Assembly (NCBI GenBank): GCA_003023665.1
Contig: PXYR01000045.1
Location: 1-12,730, forward strand
Source: Bacteroidota bacterium
GTDB taxonomy: Bacteria > Bacteroidota > Bacteroidia > Flavobacteriales > Schleiferiaceae
Length of the DNA stretch: 12,730 nt
Direction: 5' to 3'
How positions within the stretch are numbered: position 1 is the stretch's first letter; each line of letters starts with the position of its first letter. Position numbers and translations under genes: made by a program. Positions 1-7,815 of this stretch are shown here, in pieces. Under the pieces are notes generated by a model. The model was given only the letters and a program-made list of their open reading frames with translations. It was not told where the DNA came from and did no database searches.

Positions 1-771
1 ACTGCCGTGTTTTAAAAGTAATTTTTCTGCCAATTCCTGTTCAATTCCAAGCTCTTCGGCCACCATACGGGTACCGCGGCCTACTAGCTTGTCGTTTGAA
101 AGTTGCATGTCTACCATTTTATTGCCTTTCACTCGCCCTAATTTGATCATCGCAGCGGTGGTAATCATGTTCAATACCATCTTCTGCGCAGATCCCGATT
201 TCATTCGTGTGGAGCCCGTAAGAAACTCAGGGCCAACCACTACGGCTATTTCGTGCTGAGCCAAATTTCCCACGGGACTCCCTTCGTTGCATGTAATACA
301 ACCAGTGAGTAAACCATGCTTATTTGCAGCTTCTATTCCTCCAATAACGTATGGTGTAGTTCCACTAGCGGCAATACCAACGACGGAGTCTAAAGGTTGG
401 ATATTGTATTGTCTTAAATCTTCCCAAGCACCGGTAGTACTGTCCTCAGCATTTTCAACTGCTTTTCTAATCGCTCCATCACCACCAGCAATGAGGCCTA
501 TTACCAAATCATGACTGACTCCAAACGTGGGAGGACACTCACTTGCATCTAGAATTCCTAACCTACCCGACGTACCAGCACCAATATAGAATAATCGTCC
601 ACCTTGTTTCATACGTGTGACTAGCGCTTCAATGAAGGCCGCAATGGCATTTATCTGTTCATTTACGGCAAGTGCCACCTTCTGATCTTCTGTATTTATA
701 CCGCGTACCAAGTCAGCAACGCTCTGCTGCTCTAAGTTTGAATGTAAGCTTTCTTGTTCCGTGGTCCTCAT
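1..771 (-). CDS. murQ: N-acetylmuramic acid 6-phosphate etherase (MurQ), 3' end cut by window edge
   Basis: MurQ is a cytoplasmic SIS-fold lyase that removes the D-lactyl ether of MurNAc 6-phosphate to give GlcNAc 6-phosphate and D-lactate in peptidoglycan recycling. I translated this gene by hand; the reading frame runs open off the left edge. 257 residues are visible, so only a short C-terminal piece should be missing from a family usually around 270-300 residues. Visible family motifs are YIGAGTSGRLGILDASECPP (residues 62-81), IAASGTTPY (133-141) and GPEFLTGSTRMKSGSAQKM (180-198). E78 in DASECPP and E109 in AVENAED have the same 31-residue spacing as the two glutamates implicated in catalysis in the E. 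coli enzyme (E83, E114). The ATG at 771 overlaps the stop of the upstream methyltransferase gene as ATGA, so translation is probably coupled. No promoter of its own was seen. The transporter and kinase partners of MurNAc recycling are not in the window. Confidence 0.96.
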   Translation of the reverse strand, partial: MRTTEQESLHSNLEQQSVADLVRGINTEDQKVALAVNEQINAIAAFIEALVTRMKQGGRLFYIGAGTSGRLGILDASECPPTFGVSHDLVIGLIAGGDGAIRKAVENAEDSTTGAWEDLRQYNIQPLDSVVGIAASGTTPYVIGGIEAANKHGLLTGCITCNEGSPVGNLAQHEIAVVVGPEFLTGSTRMKSGSAQKMVLNMITTAAMIKLGRVKGNKMVDMQLSNDKLVGRGTRMVAEELGIEQELAEKLLLKHGS

Positions 772-1973
772 TTTTTCTTCATTTTGGCCATGTAGAAGCC
801 GTCATTGTGCTCCCCTGGATCAACGGTACATTCTTCTATCAATTCAAATGCAGTATTGTTCTTTAAAAACTTTTGAACTTGATTCGAGTTTTCCATGGGT
901 AAAATACTGCAAGTGGCGTAAACCAATATGCCGCCATTTTTAAGCATCCTGGGATAACGATGCAAAATATCCGCCTGAACACCTTTGAGATGCTCAAGAT
1001 GAGTCGGTTGCAGCTTCCATTTTGTATCTGGCTCACGCTTAATAACTCCTGTACCGGAACAAGGCACGTCAAGCAGCAAAAAATCAGCAGTTTCATGCAG
1101 TTTCTCTAAAACCATTGGTTCCTCCCAAGCTCGTGTTTCAACAATACTCAATCCACTCCGAATTGTACGCTTCTTTAGTTCGCCCAATTTTCTTCCTTCA
1201 ACATCCATAGCAATAAGGCGTCCCTGATTTCTCATCAGTTCTCCTAGTAGAAGTGTTTTTCCTCCTGCGCCGGCGCAAGCATCAATGGTGACGCTTCCGG
1301 GCGTTGGGTTTAGAAAGTGACCGATTTGTTGGGATCCAGCATCTTGAACTTCAAATAAACCCGATTGAAAGGCTGGAATATGATTTAATCTAGGTCGACC
1401 ATTTAAATAAAGTGCATCAGGAAAAACAGGATGAGGAATGAGTTCAATTCCTACCTTTTTTAATTCATTTACAACATCCTCTTTGTTAGCCTTGAGTGTA
1501 TTGATTCTCACATTTACTGTATTCGGCACGTTCAAATCTCGTGCTATTCGAGGCCACTTTTCACCCAATTGCTCATCTGCTAGTTCGCTAAACCAATGTG
1601 GAAAGCTTTCAATATCCGCAGTATGCTTCAATGCAACTTTTCTACTGGCAATTGGAAATTCTCGAATAGCGTCAAACTTTGGCCAGTCGGGGAGACTAAA
1701 TCCTCGCCACAACCAATATATGCCAAATAGCTTCTGAAGATCCTTTCGTTTAGTTGAAGGATGTTGGTCATATAAGGCCCAGAGCAGTCCCCACCAACGT
1801 ACCATCTCATAGGTATGTTCGGCCACGAAACTACGATCTCTAGATCCCCACTTTTTGTTTTTCTTGAGTAATCGCTCAACAACTTTATCCGCATAAATAC
1901 CCTTCCCAAAGCTCATTTCTAGTGCTTCAAGAACACCAGCTACTGTATTTGGGAAAAGACGCGGTTCTTTCAT
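768..1973 (-). CDS. RsmB/NOP-family SAM-dependent RNA cytosine-C5 methyltransferase
   Basis: This 401-residue protein has the class I methyltransferase core of the RsmB/NOP2/RsmF family, which makes 5-methylcytosine in rRNA or tRNA with S-adenosylmethionine. The SAM-binding motif DACAGAGGKT is at residues 231-240. The two-cysteine mechanism is complete: C305 in DVPCSGTG (motif IV) and C355 in YATCS (motif VI). A family-typical DGFYMAKM end is at 391-398. The roughly 130 N-terminal residues are helical and sit where RsmB carries its NusB-like domain, but I see no clear NusB motif. The stop shares one base with nothing downstream but overlaps murQ by four bases (ATGA), and its ATG overlaps the E1 stop as TAATG, implying coupling on both sides. 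Family assignment is secure. The exact target (16S C967, C1407 or another site) cannot be read from sequence, so no symbol is given. Confidence 0.93.
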   Translation of the reverse strand: MKEPRLFPNTVAGVLEALEMSFGKGIYADKVVERLLKKNKKWGSRDRSFVAEHTYEMVRWWGLLWALYDQHPSTKRKDLQKLFGIYWLWRGFSLPDWPKFDAIREFPIASRKVALKHTADIESFPHWFSELADEQLGEKWPRIARDLNVPNTVNVRINTLKANKEDVVNELKKVGIELIPHPVFPDALYLNGRPRLNHIPAFQSGLFEVQDAGSQQIGHFLNPTPGSVTIDACAGAGGKTLLLGELMRNQGRLIAMDVEGRKLGELKKRTIRSGLSIVETRAWEEPMVLEKLHETADFLLLDVPCSGTGVIKREPDTKWKLQPTHLEHLKGVQADILHRYPRMLKNGGILVYATCSILPMENSNQVQKFLKNNTAFELIEECTVDPGEHNDGFYMAKMKKK

Positions 1974-4366
1974 TAAAGTGCAGGGTAGCGCTCAGGATCT
2001 TTTTCATTCATAATGGAATAGATTTCCTCAACCATATCATCTAGAGATGGTTTGGAGAAATAATCACCATCAGATGCGAATGCTGGTCTGTGATCTTTGG
2101 AACTTATTGTTTTTGGTAATGAGTCCAAGTAGCGGTATCCTCCTTGATCTTCAATAATATTTTGCATTAAAAAAGCACTAGCACCGCCACGAACGTCTTC
2201 ATCAATAATGACAAGTGTATTGGTCTTTTTCAGGGATTCTACCACATCATGATTGGTATCAAAAGGAATAAGACTTTGGGCATCAATTAATTCAACACTG
2301 ACCCCTAAGGTAGCTAGTTCACTTACAGCAGCCTCAGCTATAAAACAATTTGAACCATAGGTGAGCACGGTAACATCTTCACCTTCCTTTAATACTTCAA
2401 CTTCTCCAATAGGCGTTGTAAACTCGCCCAAATTATTAGGTAGTTTTTCTTTGCGTCGATATCCATTTAGACATTCTATTACGAGTGCAGGATTATCGAG
2501 TTGCAGAAGCTTGTTGTAAAATCCAGCTGCAACAGTCATGTTTCGTGGTACGAGCACATACATCCCCTTGATAGAATTAATGATTGTTCCCATTGGAGAC
2601 CCAGAGTGCCAAATGCCCTCTAGTCTATGACCGCGTGTACGAACTATGGTAGGGGCCTTTTGACCACCCACGGTGCGGTAATGCACTGTAGCCAAGTCAT
2701 CGGACATGATTTGAAGTGCATACAGCAGATAATCTAGGTATTGAATTTCAGCAATGGGCCTTAATCCTCGCATGGCTAGGCCAATACCTTGACCCATAAT
2801 CGTGGCTTCACGAATTCCAGCATCCGCAACACGAGTTGCCCCGTATTTTGCCTGCATTCCCTCTAGTCCTTGGTTTACATCACCAATTTTTCCGCTGTCT
2901 TCACCAAAAACCATGGTTTCCGGGTACTTTTCAAAAAGCGCGTCAAAATTATCTCTCAGTACTACACGAGCGTCTACTTCGGAATTGTCTGAATAGGTGG
3001 CTGGATTTTTAGATAAGAGATCGGTTTGTGGATTCTCACTATATAAATGAGATCCGTAGCGTCTTTCTTGGTCACGCTTAGTATGATTCAACCAGTCTTT
3101 CAACGCTGACGTATCCACGCGGTGGTCTCCACGAACCACACGTAAAGCTTTTCTAGCCGCCTTGAAGCTATGGGCAACTTCTACATCTTCAATGGACTCT
3201 AATTCTTTGATGATATTGGTAAGGAAAATACCTTTTTCACCTTGTTGCTGCATGCCTTTAAGGATAGCCAAAGATTCAGTTCGGGCCTGCTTAGGAACAG
3301 ATTGATAAATATTCCAAGCTTCTTTTTTACCATCGCGTGCCGCAGTTTTTGCACGTTTAGTCAATTCATCCAATTCCTCTTGAGAGGCGATTCCTTGCTC
3401 AATAATCCATTGACCAAACTTTAGAATACAATCGTGGTCCTTTTCCCATTCTAAACGCTCTTTGCTCTTGTAGCGTTCGTGAGAACCGCTTGTGCTGTGA
3501 CCCTGAGGCTGAGTCATTCCTTTCACATGAATCATAACGGGAACGTGCTCTTCTCGCGCTACTTTTCCTGCTGTTGTGAATGTATTAATCAGAGCTGGAT
3601 AGTCCCAAGCTTCTACAACATAGATGTCGTAACCTTTCCCGTTGGAATCACGTTGAAAACCTTTGAGGATTTCGGAGATATCTTCTTTAGTAGTTTGGTA
3701 TTCGGCACCCACGGAGATTCCGTATTCGTCATCCCAAATGGAAATAACCATAGGTACTTGTAAAACGCCTGCTGCATTTATGGTTTCAAAAAACAAACCT
3801 TCAGAAGTGGAAGCATTTCCAATAGTACCCCAAGCGACCTCATTTCCATCATTGCTAAATTTTTCAGAACCCTCAAAAGAAACTTCCTTGTATACTTTGG
3901 AGGCTTGAGCAAGACCAAGTAATCTTGGCATTTGGCCAGCAGTTGGGCTTATGTCAGATGAACTATTGTACTGTTGAGTTAGGTCAATCCAATTACCGTC
4001 TTGATCTAGGCTGCGTGTGGCGAAATGACCATTCATTTGCCTCCCGCCTGCCATAGGTTCATGCTTAATGTCTGTGACCGCGTATAATGAGTTGAAGAAA
4101 CCTATAGGATTTAATTCGCCCAAAGCCATCATGAAGGTCTGATCGCGGTAATATCCGCTTCTAAAATCACCTTTTTTAAACGCTTTCGCCCAAGCTATTT
4201 GGGCAAGTTCTTTTCCGGCACCAAAAATACCGAATTTGGCCTTTCCCGTAAGAACTTCTCTGCGTCCCATTAAAGAACATTCACGAGAGAGTACAGCCGT
4301 GTAATAGTCTTGGTGGATTTCTTTTTTGAAATCTAGGTAACTGATTTCTTTCTGTTTATCTGTCAT
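1973..4366 (-). CDS. 2-oxoacid dehydrogenase E1 component, fused alpha and beta subunits (branched-chain/pyruvate type)
   Basis: This 797-residue protein carries both halves of a heterotetrameric-type thiamine-diphosphate E1 enzyme in one chain. The alpha part (about residues 15-345) has GYYRDQTFMMALG (71-83), the cofactor region GNASTSEG...WDDEYGISV (183-219) and GHSTSG (289-294). A linker of roughly 100 residues follows. The beta part (about 465-797) has VFGEDSG (486-492), ADAGIREATIMGQGIGLAM (514-532) and a transketolase C-terminal domain with GEVEVLKEGEDVTVLTYGS (654-672). E1 decarboxylates a 2-oxoacid and passes the acyl group to the lipoyl domain of E2. Substrate, 2-oxoisovalerate or pyruvate, is not decidable here, and no E2 or E3 gene is adjacent. 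The usual GDG and NN of the ThDP/Mg motif read GNA and DD. A TATATTTG box about 34 bases upstream of the ATG is a likely promoter. The gene overlaps the downstream RNA methyltransferase as TAATG. Confidence 0.9.
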   Translation of the reverse strand: MTDKQKEISYLDFKKEIHQDYYTAVLSRECSLMGRREVLTGKAKFGIFGAGKELAQIAWAKAFKKGDFRSGYYRDQTFMMALGELNPIGFFNSLYAVTDIKHEPMAGGRQMNGHFATRSLDQDGNWIDLTQQYNSSSDISPTAGQMPRLLGLAQASKVYKEVSFEGSEKFSNDGNEVAWGTIGNASTSEGLFFETINAAGVLQVPMVISIWDDEYGISVGAEYQTTKEDISEILKGFQRDSNGKGYDIYVVEAWDYPALINTFTTAGKVAREEHVPVMIHVKGMTQPQGHSTSGSHERYKSKERLEWEKDHDCILKFGQWIIEQGIASQEELDELTKRAKTAARDGKKEAWNIYQSVPKQARTESLAILKGMQQQGEKGIFLTNIIKELESIEDVEVAHSFKAARKALRVVRGDHRVDTSALKDWLNHTKRDQERRYGSHLYSENPQTDLLSKNPATYSDNSEVDARVVLRDNFDALFEKYPETMVFGEDSGKIGDVNQGLEGMQAKYGATRVADAGIREATIMGQGIGLAMRGLRPIAEIQYLDYLLYALQIMSDDLATVHYRTVGGQKAPTIVRTRGHRLEGIWHSGSPMGTIINSIKGMYVLVPRNMTVAAGFYNKLLQLDNPALVIECLNGYRRKEKLPNNLGEFTTPIGEVEVLKEGEDVTVLTYGSNCFIAEAAVSELATLGVSVELIDAQSLIPFDTNHDVVESLKKTNTLVIIDEDVRGGASAFLMQNIIEDQGGYRYLDSLPKTISSKDHRPAFASDGDYFSKPSLDDMVEEIYSIMNEKDPERYPAL

Positions 4367-4399
4367 AGTAGTTGGTTCGAGCTAGGTTAAACTCTTACG

Positions 4400-4407
4400 C
4401 AAATATA
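4400..4407 (-). promoter_or_regulatory. Probable -7 promoter box (TATATTTG) for the E1 dehydrogenase gene
   Basis: The minus strand reads TATATTTG, an exact match to the Bacteroidota sigma-A -7 consensus TAnnTTTG. It lies in the 54-bp gap between the small membrane protein and E1 and would give a leader of roughly 30 bases. No TTG-type -33 element is present 17-23 bases upstream, so the match is incomplete. The location in one of the few non-coding gaps of the window is the main support. Confidence 0.5.
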
Positions 4408-4420
4408 CGTGATAATGGAC

Positions 4421-4612
4421 CTAGAAGAGACGCTTAAAAACAAAGAGAACAAACAAGGTGATGACGATTAGTAGAGCCACTTGAATACCTCCGCTGCGGT
4501 AATGAATTTTGTGTAAGGCTAAATCCTTTCGATAGCTAATGAAAAGATAAATTAGAAAGGTAATTGCAAAGACCCCCGCAAATATCCAATGACCCGTTGT
4601 TATGTTTTCCAT
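4421..4612 (-). CDS. Small two-helix inner-membrane protein of unknown function
   Basis: This 63-residue protein has two hydrophobic helices, at about residues 9-27 (IFAGVFAITFLIYLFIS) and 44-60 (IQVALLIVITLFVLFVF). A short basic loop joins them (YRKDLALHKIHYRSGG) and the end is basic (KRLF). By the positive-inside rule the loop and C terminus compete for the cytoplasmic side, so topology is not clear. There is no signal peptide, lipobox or catalytic motif. I cannot assign a function. It lies 54 bp upstream of the E1 gene in the same direction, and diverges from the NTP pyrophosphohydrolase across only 41 bp. A consensus TAAATTTG box ends 5 bases before its ATG, which supports this being a real, expressed gene but implies an almost leaderless message. 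No in-frame alternative ATG exists inside the protein. Confidence 0.72.
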   Translation of the reverse strand: MENITTGHWIFAGVFAITFLIYLFISYRKDLALHKIHYRSGGIQVALLIVITLFVLFVFKRLF

Positions 4613-4617
4613 AGCTA

Positions 4618-4650
4618 CAAATTTACTTTCTTTGAGGTAGATATTATCAA
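4618..4650 (-). promoter_or_regulatory. Probable promoter (TTG and TAAATTTG) for the small membrane protein
   Basis: On the minus strand TAAATTTG (4625-4618) matches TAnnTTTG exactly, and a TTG (4650-4648) stands 22 bases upstream, within the spacing seen in flavobacterial promoters. The -7 box is followed by only TAGCT before the ATG at 4612. Transcription starting the usual few bases after the box would begin at or next to the start codon. Confidence 0.55.
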
Positions 4651-4653
4651 CAA

Positions 4654-5037
4654 ATGAAAAAGCAATTAGATCATGTGGAGAAATTCCACGACACCTTTGG
4701 AATTCCTAATAAATATTCGCCCATTGCAACCATTGAAGACAGTCTTATAGATCTCAGGTTTAGACTGATGGCAGAGGAAAACGAGGAATACCTAGAAGCT
4801 GCAAAAAGTGGCAATTTAGTAGAGGTAGCAGATGCGTTAGGAGATATGATGTACATTTTGTGCGGAACCATTCTTAGCCATGGTATGCAGCATAAGATTG
4901 AAGAAGTCTTTGAGGAAATACAAAGAAGTAATATGAGTAAATTGGGAGAAGATGGCCAACCGATTTACCGCGAGGACGGAAAAGTATTAAAAGGCCCGAA
5001 TTACTTTAAACCCAATATTAAGAAAATCATAGGTTGA
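4654..5037 (+). CDS. MazG/PRA-PH-type all-alpha nucleoside triphosphate pyrophosphohydrolase family protein
   Basis: This 127-residue protein belongs to the all-alpha NTP pyrophosphohydrolase superfamily (MazG, dUTPase-2 and HisE relatives), which cleaves nucleotides to the monophosphate and pyrophosphate with Mg2+. The metal-binding EExxE is at 41-45 (EENEE), followed by ExxD at 57-60 (EVAD) and D64 in ALGDMMY, the expected order and spacing. The C-terminal part SNMSKLGEDGQPIYREDGKV (92-111) followed by LKGPNYFKP is typical of the short stand-alone branch also found in phages, where it may act on phosphoribosyl-ATP-like or non-canonical nucleotides; the true substrate is unknown. It is the only plus-strand gene in the window. 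It diverges from the small membrane protein, and its last 11 bases overlap the 3' end of ostA tail to tail. A weak TATGTTTT near-match (4601-4608) is the best candidate -7 box, and there is no clear Shine-Dalgarno sequence. Confidence 0.88.
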   Translation: MKKQLDHVEKFHDTFGIPNKYSPIATIEDSLIDLRFRLMAEENEEYLEAAKSGNLVEVADALGDMMYILCGTILSHGMQHKIEEVFEEIQRSNMSKLGEDGQPIYREDGKVLKGPNYFKPNIKKIIG

Positions 5038-6532
5038 TTTTTGGGCGAGTTTCTGCTTTGGTAGTCCTTAAATTGAAAGCAGGCGTACACCTTGGGAGGC
5101 TTTTCATTTCATCAGGTGCAGAGGACCATGGGACATAAGATGCTTCACCTCCCGGTCCAGCCTTAACTTTATTTGCTTCACCATCTTTAAATTGAATTTC
5201 TATCCAAGAGCAGGCACTTTTGCTTATTCCTTCTATTAGGCCGTCGTCATTAATACTATGGCTAATATTTTCTGCATTTCCTTCAAGCCTCAATGCGTGA
5301 ACGGCATTGTTTAAAAAATTACCCTCGAGTCTTTTACCTATAGCTTGGTCAAAGTGTATGGAATCTTTTGAAAGTGAAACTATTGCAGCATTACCGTTTA
5401 AAAATAAACTGTCTAATTTCTCATCACGAAGCGTCATTAGTGACGAGTCGCAGCTAAATTGATTTTCTTTACTCCACATGAGCGGTTTAGGAAATAAGGT
5501 TAACACGTCTGTTTCTTCTTTAAAATTAAAAAACCGACTATTTCCTTGAAAATCTGTGCTAAAAAACCGGGTGTTAAACAAAAGATCTACGGTATGAAAT
5601 TCAGCCGAATCCTCTCGTATTTTTAACGTATCACCTATCGCATATAAGGTGTCTTCATCCATCCGTTGGCGGTAATATACTGGGGAATATGCATTCACAT
5701 AGTTTGGTTTCTTGACGTAGTCAATATAATCTGATTCTAGAACCAAACCTTGAGCAGTGTCCGCAACAAGTGCCTTGTTGAATAATTCTCCACTTTCATC
5801 ATTGAGGTTATAACTAATGGAGTCTGCCCGAATAAAACTTTTTGGTGAAGCAATATTGGCTCCATTACCAAGGTACAATTGTGATAGATTTGCTTCATAT
5901 CGACCAACTTGGCATTGAATTGTCGTGCTGTCTTTAAGCAGGGTAGAAGGTCCCGCAAAATCATAACTATCCATTGATGGGTAATAAATCAAAGTGTCCG
6001 TAAATAGCGTGTATGCACTATCTATAGCTTCTACCGATCCTCGAAGACGTACCGTCTCATAACGCGTATTGTATGTACCAATATCCGCTGTAAGTTCTAA
6101 TTGATTTCTATAGAGCGTACTGCGCGTGGTGTAATACGCATTAGCCGTAACTCTATCATAGAATAGAACCTGTGTGCTTAGTTTGGAATTGGGTGTAATC
6201 AGATTGACGTTGTCTTTGATGACAAAAGTTCTTGTTTCACCTTTATAATCCAATCTTTCGCCAGTGACAACGGTGGTGTCTGCTTGTACAATTTTCACAT
6301 TTCCAAATGCCTTGAATTCATTTTGCGGCTGAATAAGAATGGCGGAATCACTAGTCATTACGGCAACATCTTGTTGAAGCCCTACATTGCCTTGTAAATA
6401 ATATACACGCGAACCGTTCTTTTGCTTTTTGATTTCAAGGTGATCGGAATTCAGAATGCGTATGGTCTTCTGCGCCCTTGCAGAGGTGCAGATAAAAAGG
6501 AGGGCCCATCCAATTAGAAAGGCCCTCTTCAT
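5027..6532 (-). CDS. OstA/LptA-like periplasmic lipopolysaccharide-transport family protein
   Basis: This 501-residue protein begins with a Sec signal peptide: basic MKR, a hydrophobic core, then an ARA cleavage motif at 18-20 with Q21 as the likely mature N terminus. The mature part has the beta-strand pattern of the OstA/LptA fold. Strands such as YLQGNVGLQQDVAVMTSDSA, AFGNVKIVQADTTVVTGERL and DNVNLITPNSKLSTQVLFYD recur through the first 280 or so residues. A second OstA-like stretch lies toward the C terminus around LDSLFLNGNAAIVSLS. LptA-type proteins form a periplasmic bridge carrying LPS to the outer membrane. Bacteroidota encode large multi-repeat versions like this one, and their exact role is less well established. 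Its ATG overlaps the purA stop as TAATG. Codons 2-13 contain a terminator-like hairpin. The 3' end overlaps the convergent pyrophosphohydrolase gene by 11 bases. Confidence 0.88.
   Translation of the reverse strand: MKRAFLIGWALLFICTSARAQKTIRILNSDHLEIKKQKNGSRVYYLQGNVGLQQDVAVMTSDSAILIQPQNEFKAFGNVKIVQADTTVVTGERLDYKGETRTFVIKDNVNLITPNSKLSTQVLFYDRVTANAYYTTRSTLYRNQLELTADIGTYNTRYETVRLRGSVEAIDSAYTLFTDTLIYYPSMDSYDFAGPSTLLKDSTTIQCQVGRYEANLSQLYLGNGANIASPKSFIRADSISYNLNDESGELFNKALVADTAQGLVLESDYIDYVKKPNYVNAYSPVYYRQRMDEDTLYAIGDTLKIREDSAEFHTVDLLFNTRFFSTDFQGNSRFFNFKEETDVLTLFPKPLMWSKENQFSCDSSLMTLRDEKLDSLFLNGNAAIVSLSKDSIHFDQAIGKRLEGNFLNNAVHALRLEGNAENISHSINDDGLIEGISKSACSWIEIQFKDGEANKVKAGPGGEASYVPWSSAPDEMKSLPRCTPAFNLRTTKAETRPKINL
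6494..6527 (-). terminator. Terminator-like hairpin inside the ostA signal-peptide codons
   Basis: On the minus strand GAGGGCC (6527-6521) and GGCCCTC (6506-6500) form a perfect 7-bp stem with six G/C pairs. A 14-base loop separates them, and CTTTTT follows. This is the layout of a weak intrinsic terminator or attenuator. It starts four bases after the overlapping purA stop/ostA start and encodes part of the signal peptide (RAFLIGWALLF), so it could also be a by-product of hydrophobic codons. The loop is longer than in most efficient terminators. Confidence 0.4.
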
Positions 6533-7803
6533 TATTTTCTCATTATGGTTTGCGCTCGGTCTGGTCCAACGCTAATCAAAGAAATAGGCACACCTACTTC
6601 TTTTTCAATAAAGTCAATATAAGCTTTGAAGCTATCTGGAAATTCATCCTCTGAAATCATTGTAGTTAGGTCTTCATTCCAACCTGCTATTTCAGTAAAA
6701 ATCGGCTCAATAAGCGCTTCCTCTAGCTTATAAGGCAAGTGCTCTATTACATCACCTTTATATCTGTAGGCAGTACAAATTTTTAGATTACCTATTCCAC
6801 TTAAAACGTCGGCCTTCATCATCATTAATTCAGTAACGCCATTTACGTCAATAGCGTATTTCAGAGCTGGTAAATCTAACCACCCGCATCTTCTTGGTCG
6901 TCCAGTGGTTGCACCAAATTCATGACCTTGAGCCTGAATGGTTTCACCCGTTGTATCAAAGAGTTCAGTAGGGAAAGGACCAGAGCCAACCCTTGTACAG
7001 TAGGCTTTGAAAATTCCGTAAACGTTTTTTATGCGATTTGGAGCAACTCCAAGTCCTGTGCATGCTCCCGCACAAGTGGTATTTGAAGAAGTAACAAAAG
7101 GATAAGTTCCAAAATCAATGTCTAACAAGGTGCCTTGTGCCCCTTCTGCGAGAATGGTTCGACCATCTCTTATGGCCTGATGAACGTATGGCTCACTATC
7201 TATGATATCAAGTGTTCTTAAATACTCAATTGCAGCGAACCAGTCGGTCTCTAGTTCGCTTAGGTCGTAAGAAAAATTAGAATATCCGCTCAGGAGTTGC
7301 TTATGCTTTTTGACAAGATTGGTATACAGTTCCTTGAAATTACTCAGTTGGATATCACCAACGCGTAGTCCGTTTCTACCGGTTTTGTCCATATAGGTTG
7401 GGCCAATTCCTTTAAGGGTTGAACCAATCTTTTTCTTGCCCTTGGCAGCTTCACTTGCCGCGTCTAATAGTCTATGCGAGGGCAGTATTAAATGTGCTTT
7501 CCTAGAGATTTTTAGTCTAGATAGAACATCAGGCTCTTGCGCAATGAGTTTATCCAACTCACCTTTAAAAATTACTGGGTCTATGACTACACCGTTGCCC
7601 ACAACATTGCATACATCTTTATGAAATACGCCGGATGGGATGGTATGCAGTACATGTTTCTTGCCTTCAAATTCCAATGTGTGACCAGCATTGGGACCTC
7701 CCTGAAAACGCGCAATGATATCATATTTACGCGTAAGTACATCAACAATCTTCCCCTTTCCTTCGTCTCCCCATTGAAGACCTAAAAGTACATCTACGGC
7801 CAT
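6532..7803 (-). CDS. purA: Adenylosuccinate synthetase
   Basis: PurA joins IMP and aspartate using GTP to give adenylosuccinate, the first committed step to AMP. At 423 residues it is close to the usual family length and has the full motif set. GDEGKGK is at 12-18 with catalytic D13, and NAGHT contains H41. GPTYMDKTGRNGLRVGD is at 134-150, EGAQGTLLDIDFGTYPFVTSS (split here as EGAQGTLLDID at 220-230 and TYPFVTSS at 233-240), GATTGRPRRCGW at 297-308 (IMP/GTP binding), and the nucleotide-base loop SVGPDR at 411-416. The ATG at 7803 gives the standard N terminus MAVDVLLGLQWGDEGKGK. It lies 12 bp behind the Fur-family gene, and its stop overlaps the ostA start as TAATG. Its place downstream of the (p)ppGpp synthetase gene is notable because ppGpp is a known inhibitor of adenylosuccinate synthetase in E. 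coli. Confidence 0.98.
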   Translation of the reverse strand: MAVDVLLGLQWGDEGKGKIVDVLTRKYDIIARFQGGPNAGHTLEFEGKKHVLHTIPSGVFHKDVCNVVGNGVVIDPVIFKGELDKLIAQEPDVLSRLKISRKAHLILPSHRLLDAASEAAKGKKKIGSTLKGIGPTYMDKTGRNGLRVGDIQLSNFKELYTNLVKKHKQLLSGYSNFSYDLSELETDWFAAIEYLRTLDIIDSEPYVHQAIRDGRTILAEGAQGTLLDIDFGTYPFVTSSNTTCAGACTGLGVAPNRIKNVYGIFKAYCTRVGSGPFPTELFDTTGETIQAQGHEFGATTGRPRRCGWLDLPALKYAIDVNGVTELMMMKADVLSGIGNLKICTAYRYKGDVIEHLPYKLEEALIEPIFTEIAGWNEDLTTMISEDEFPDSFKAYIDFIEKEVGVPISLISVGPDRAQTIMRK

Positions 7804-7815
7804 GTTTAAGTTAAA

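Noticed and set aside
2943..2950. Other exact TAnnTTTG matches on the minus strand inside genes (near 2943, 4213 and 9706)
   Set aside because: A pattern with six fixed bases is expected a few times by chance in this length; these sit within coding sequence with no gene start near.
4671..4871. Opposite-strand open frames, such as the one under the pyrophosphohydrolase gene
   Set aside because: They are antisense shadows of genes with clear family motifs, with no start context or recognisable protein features.
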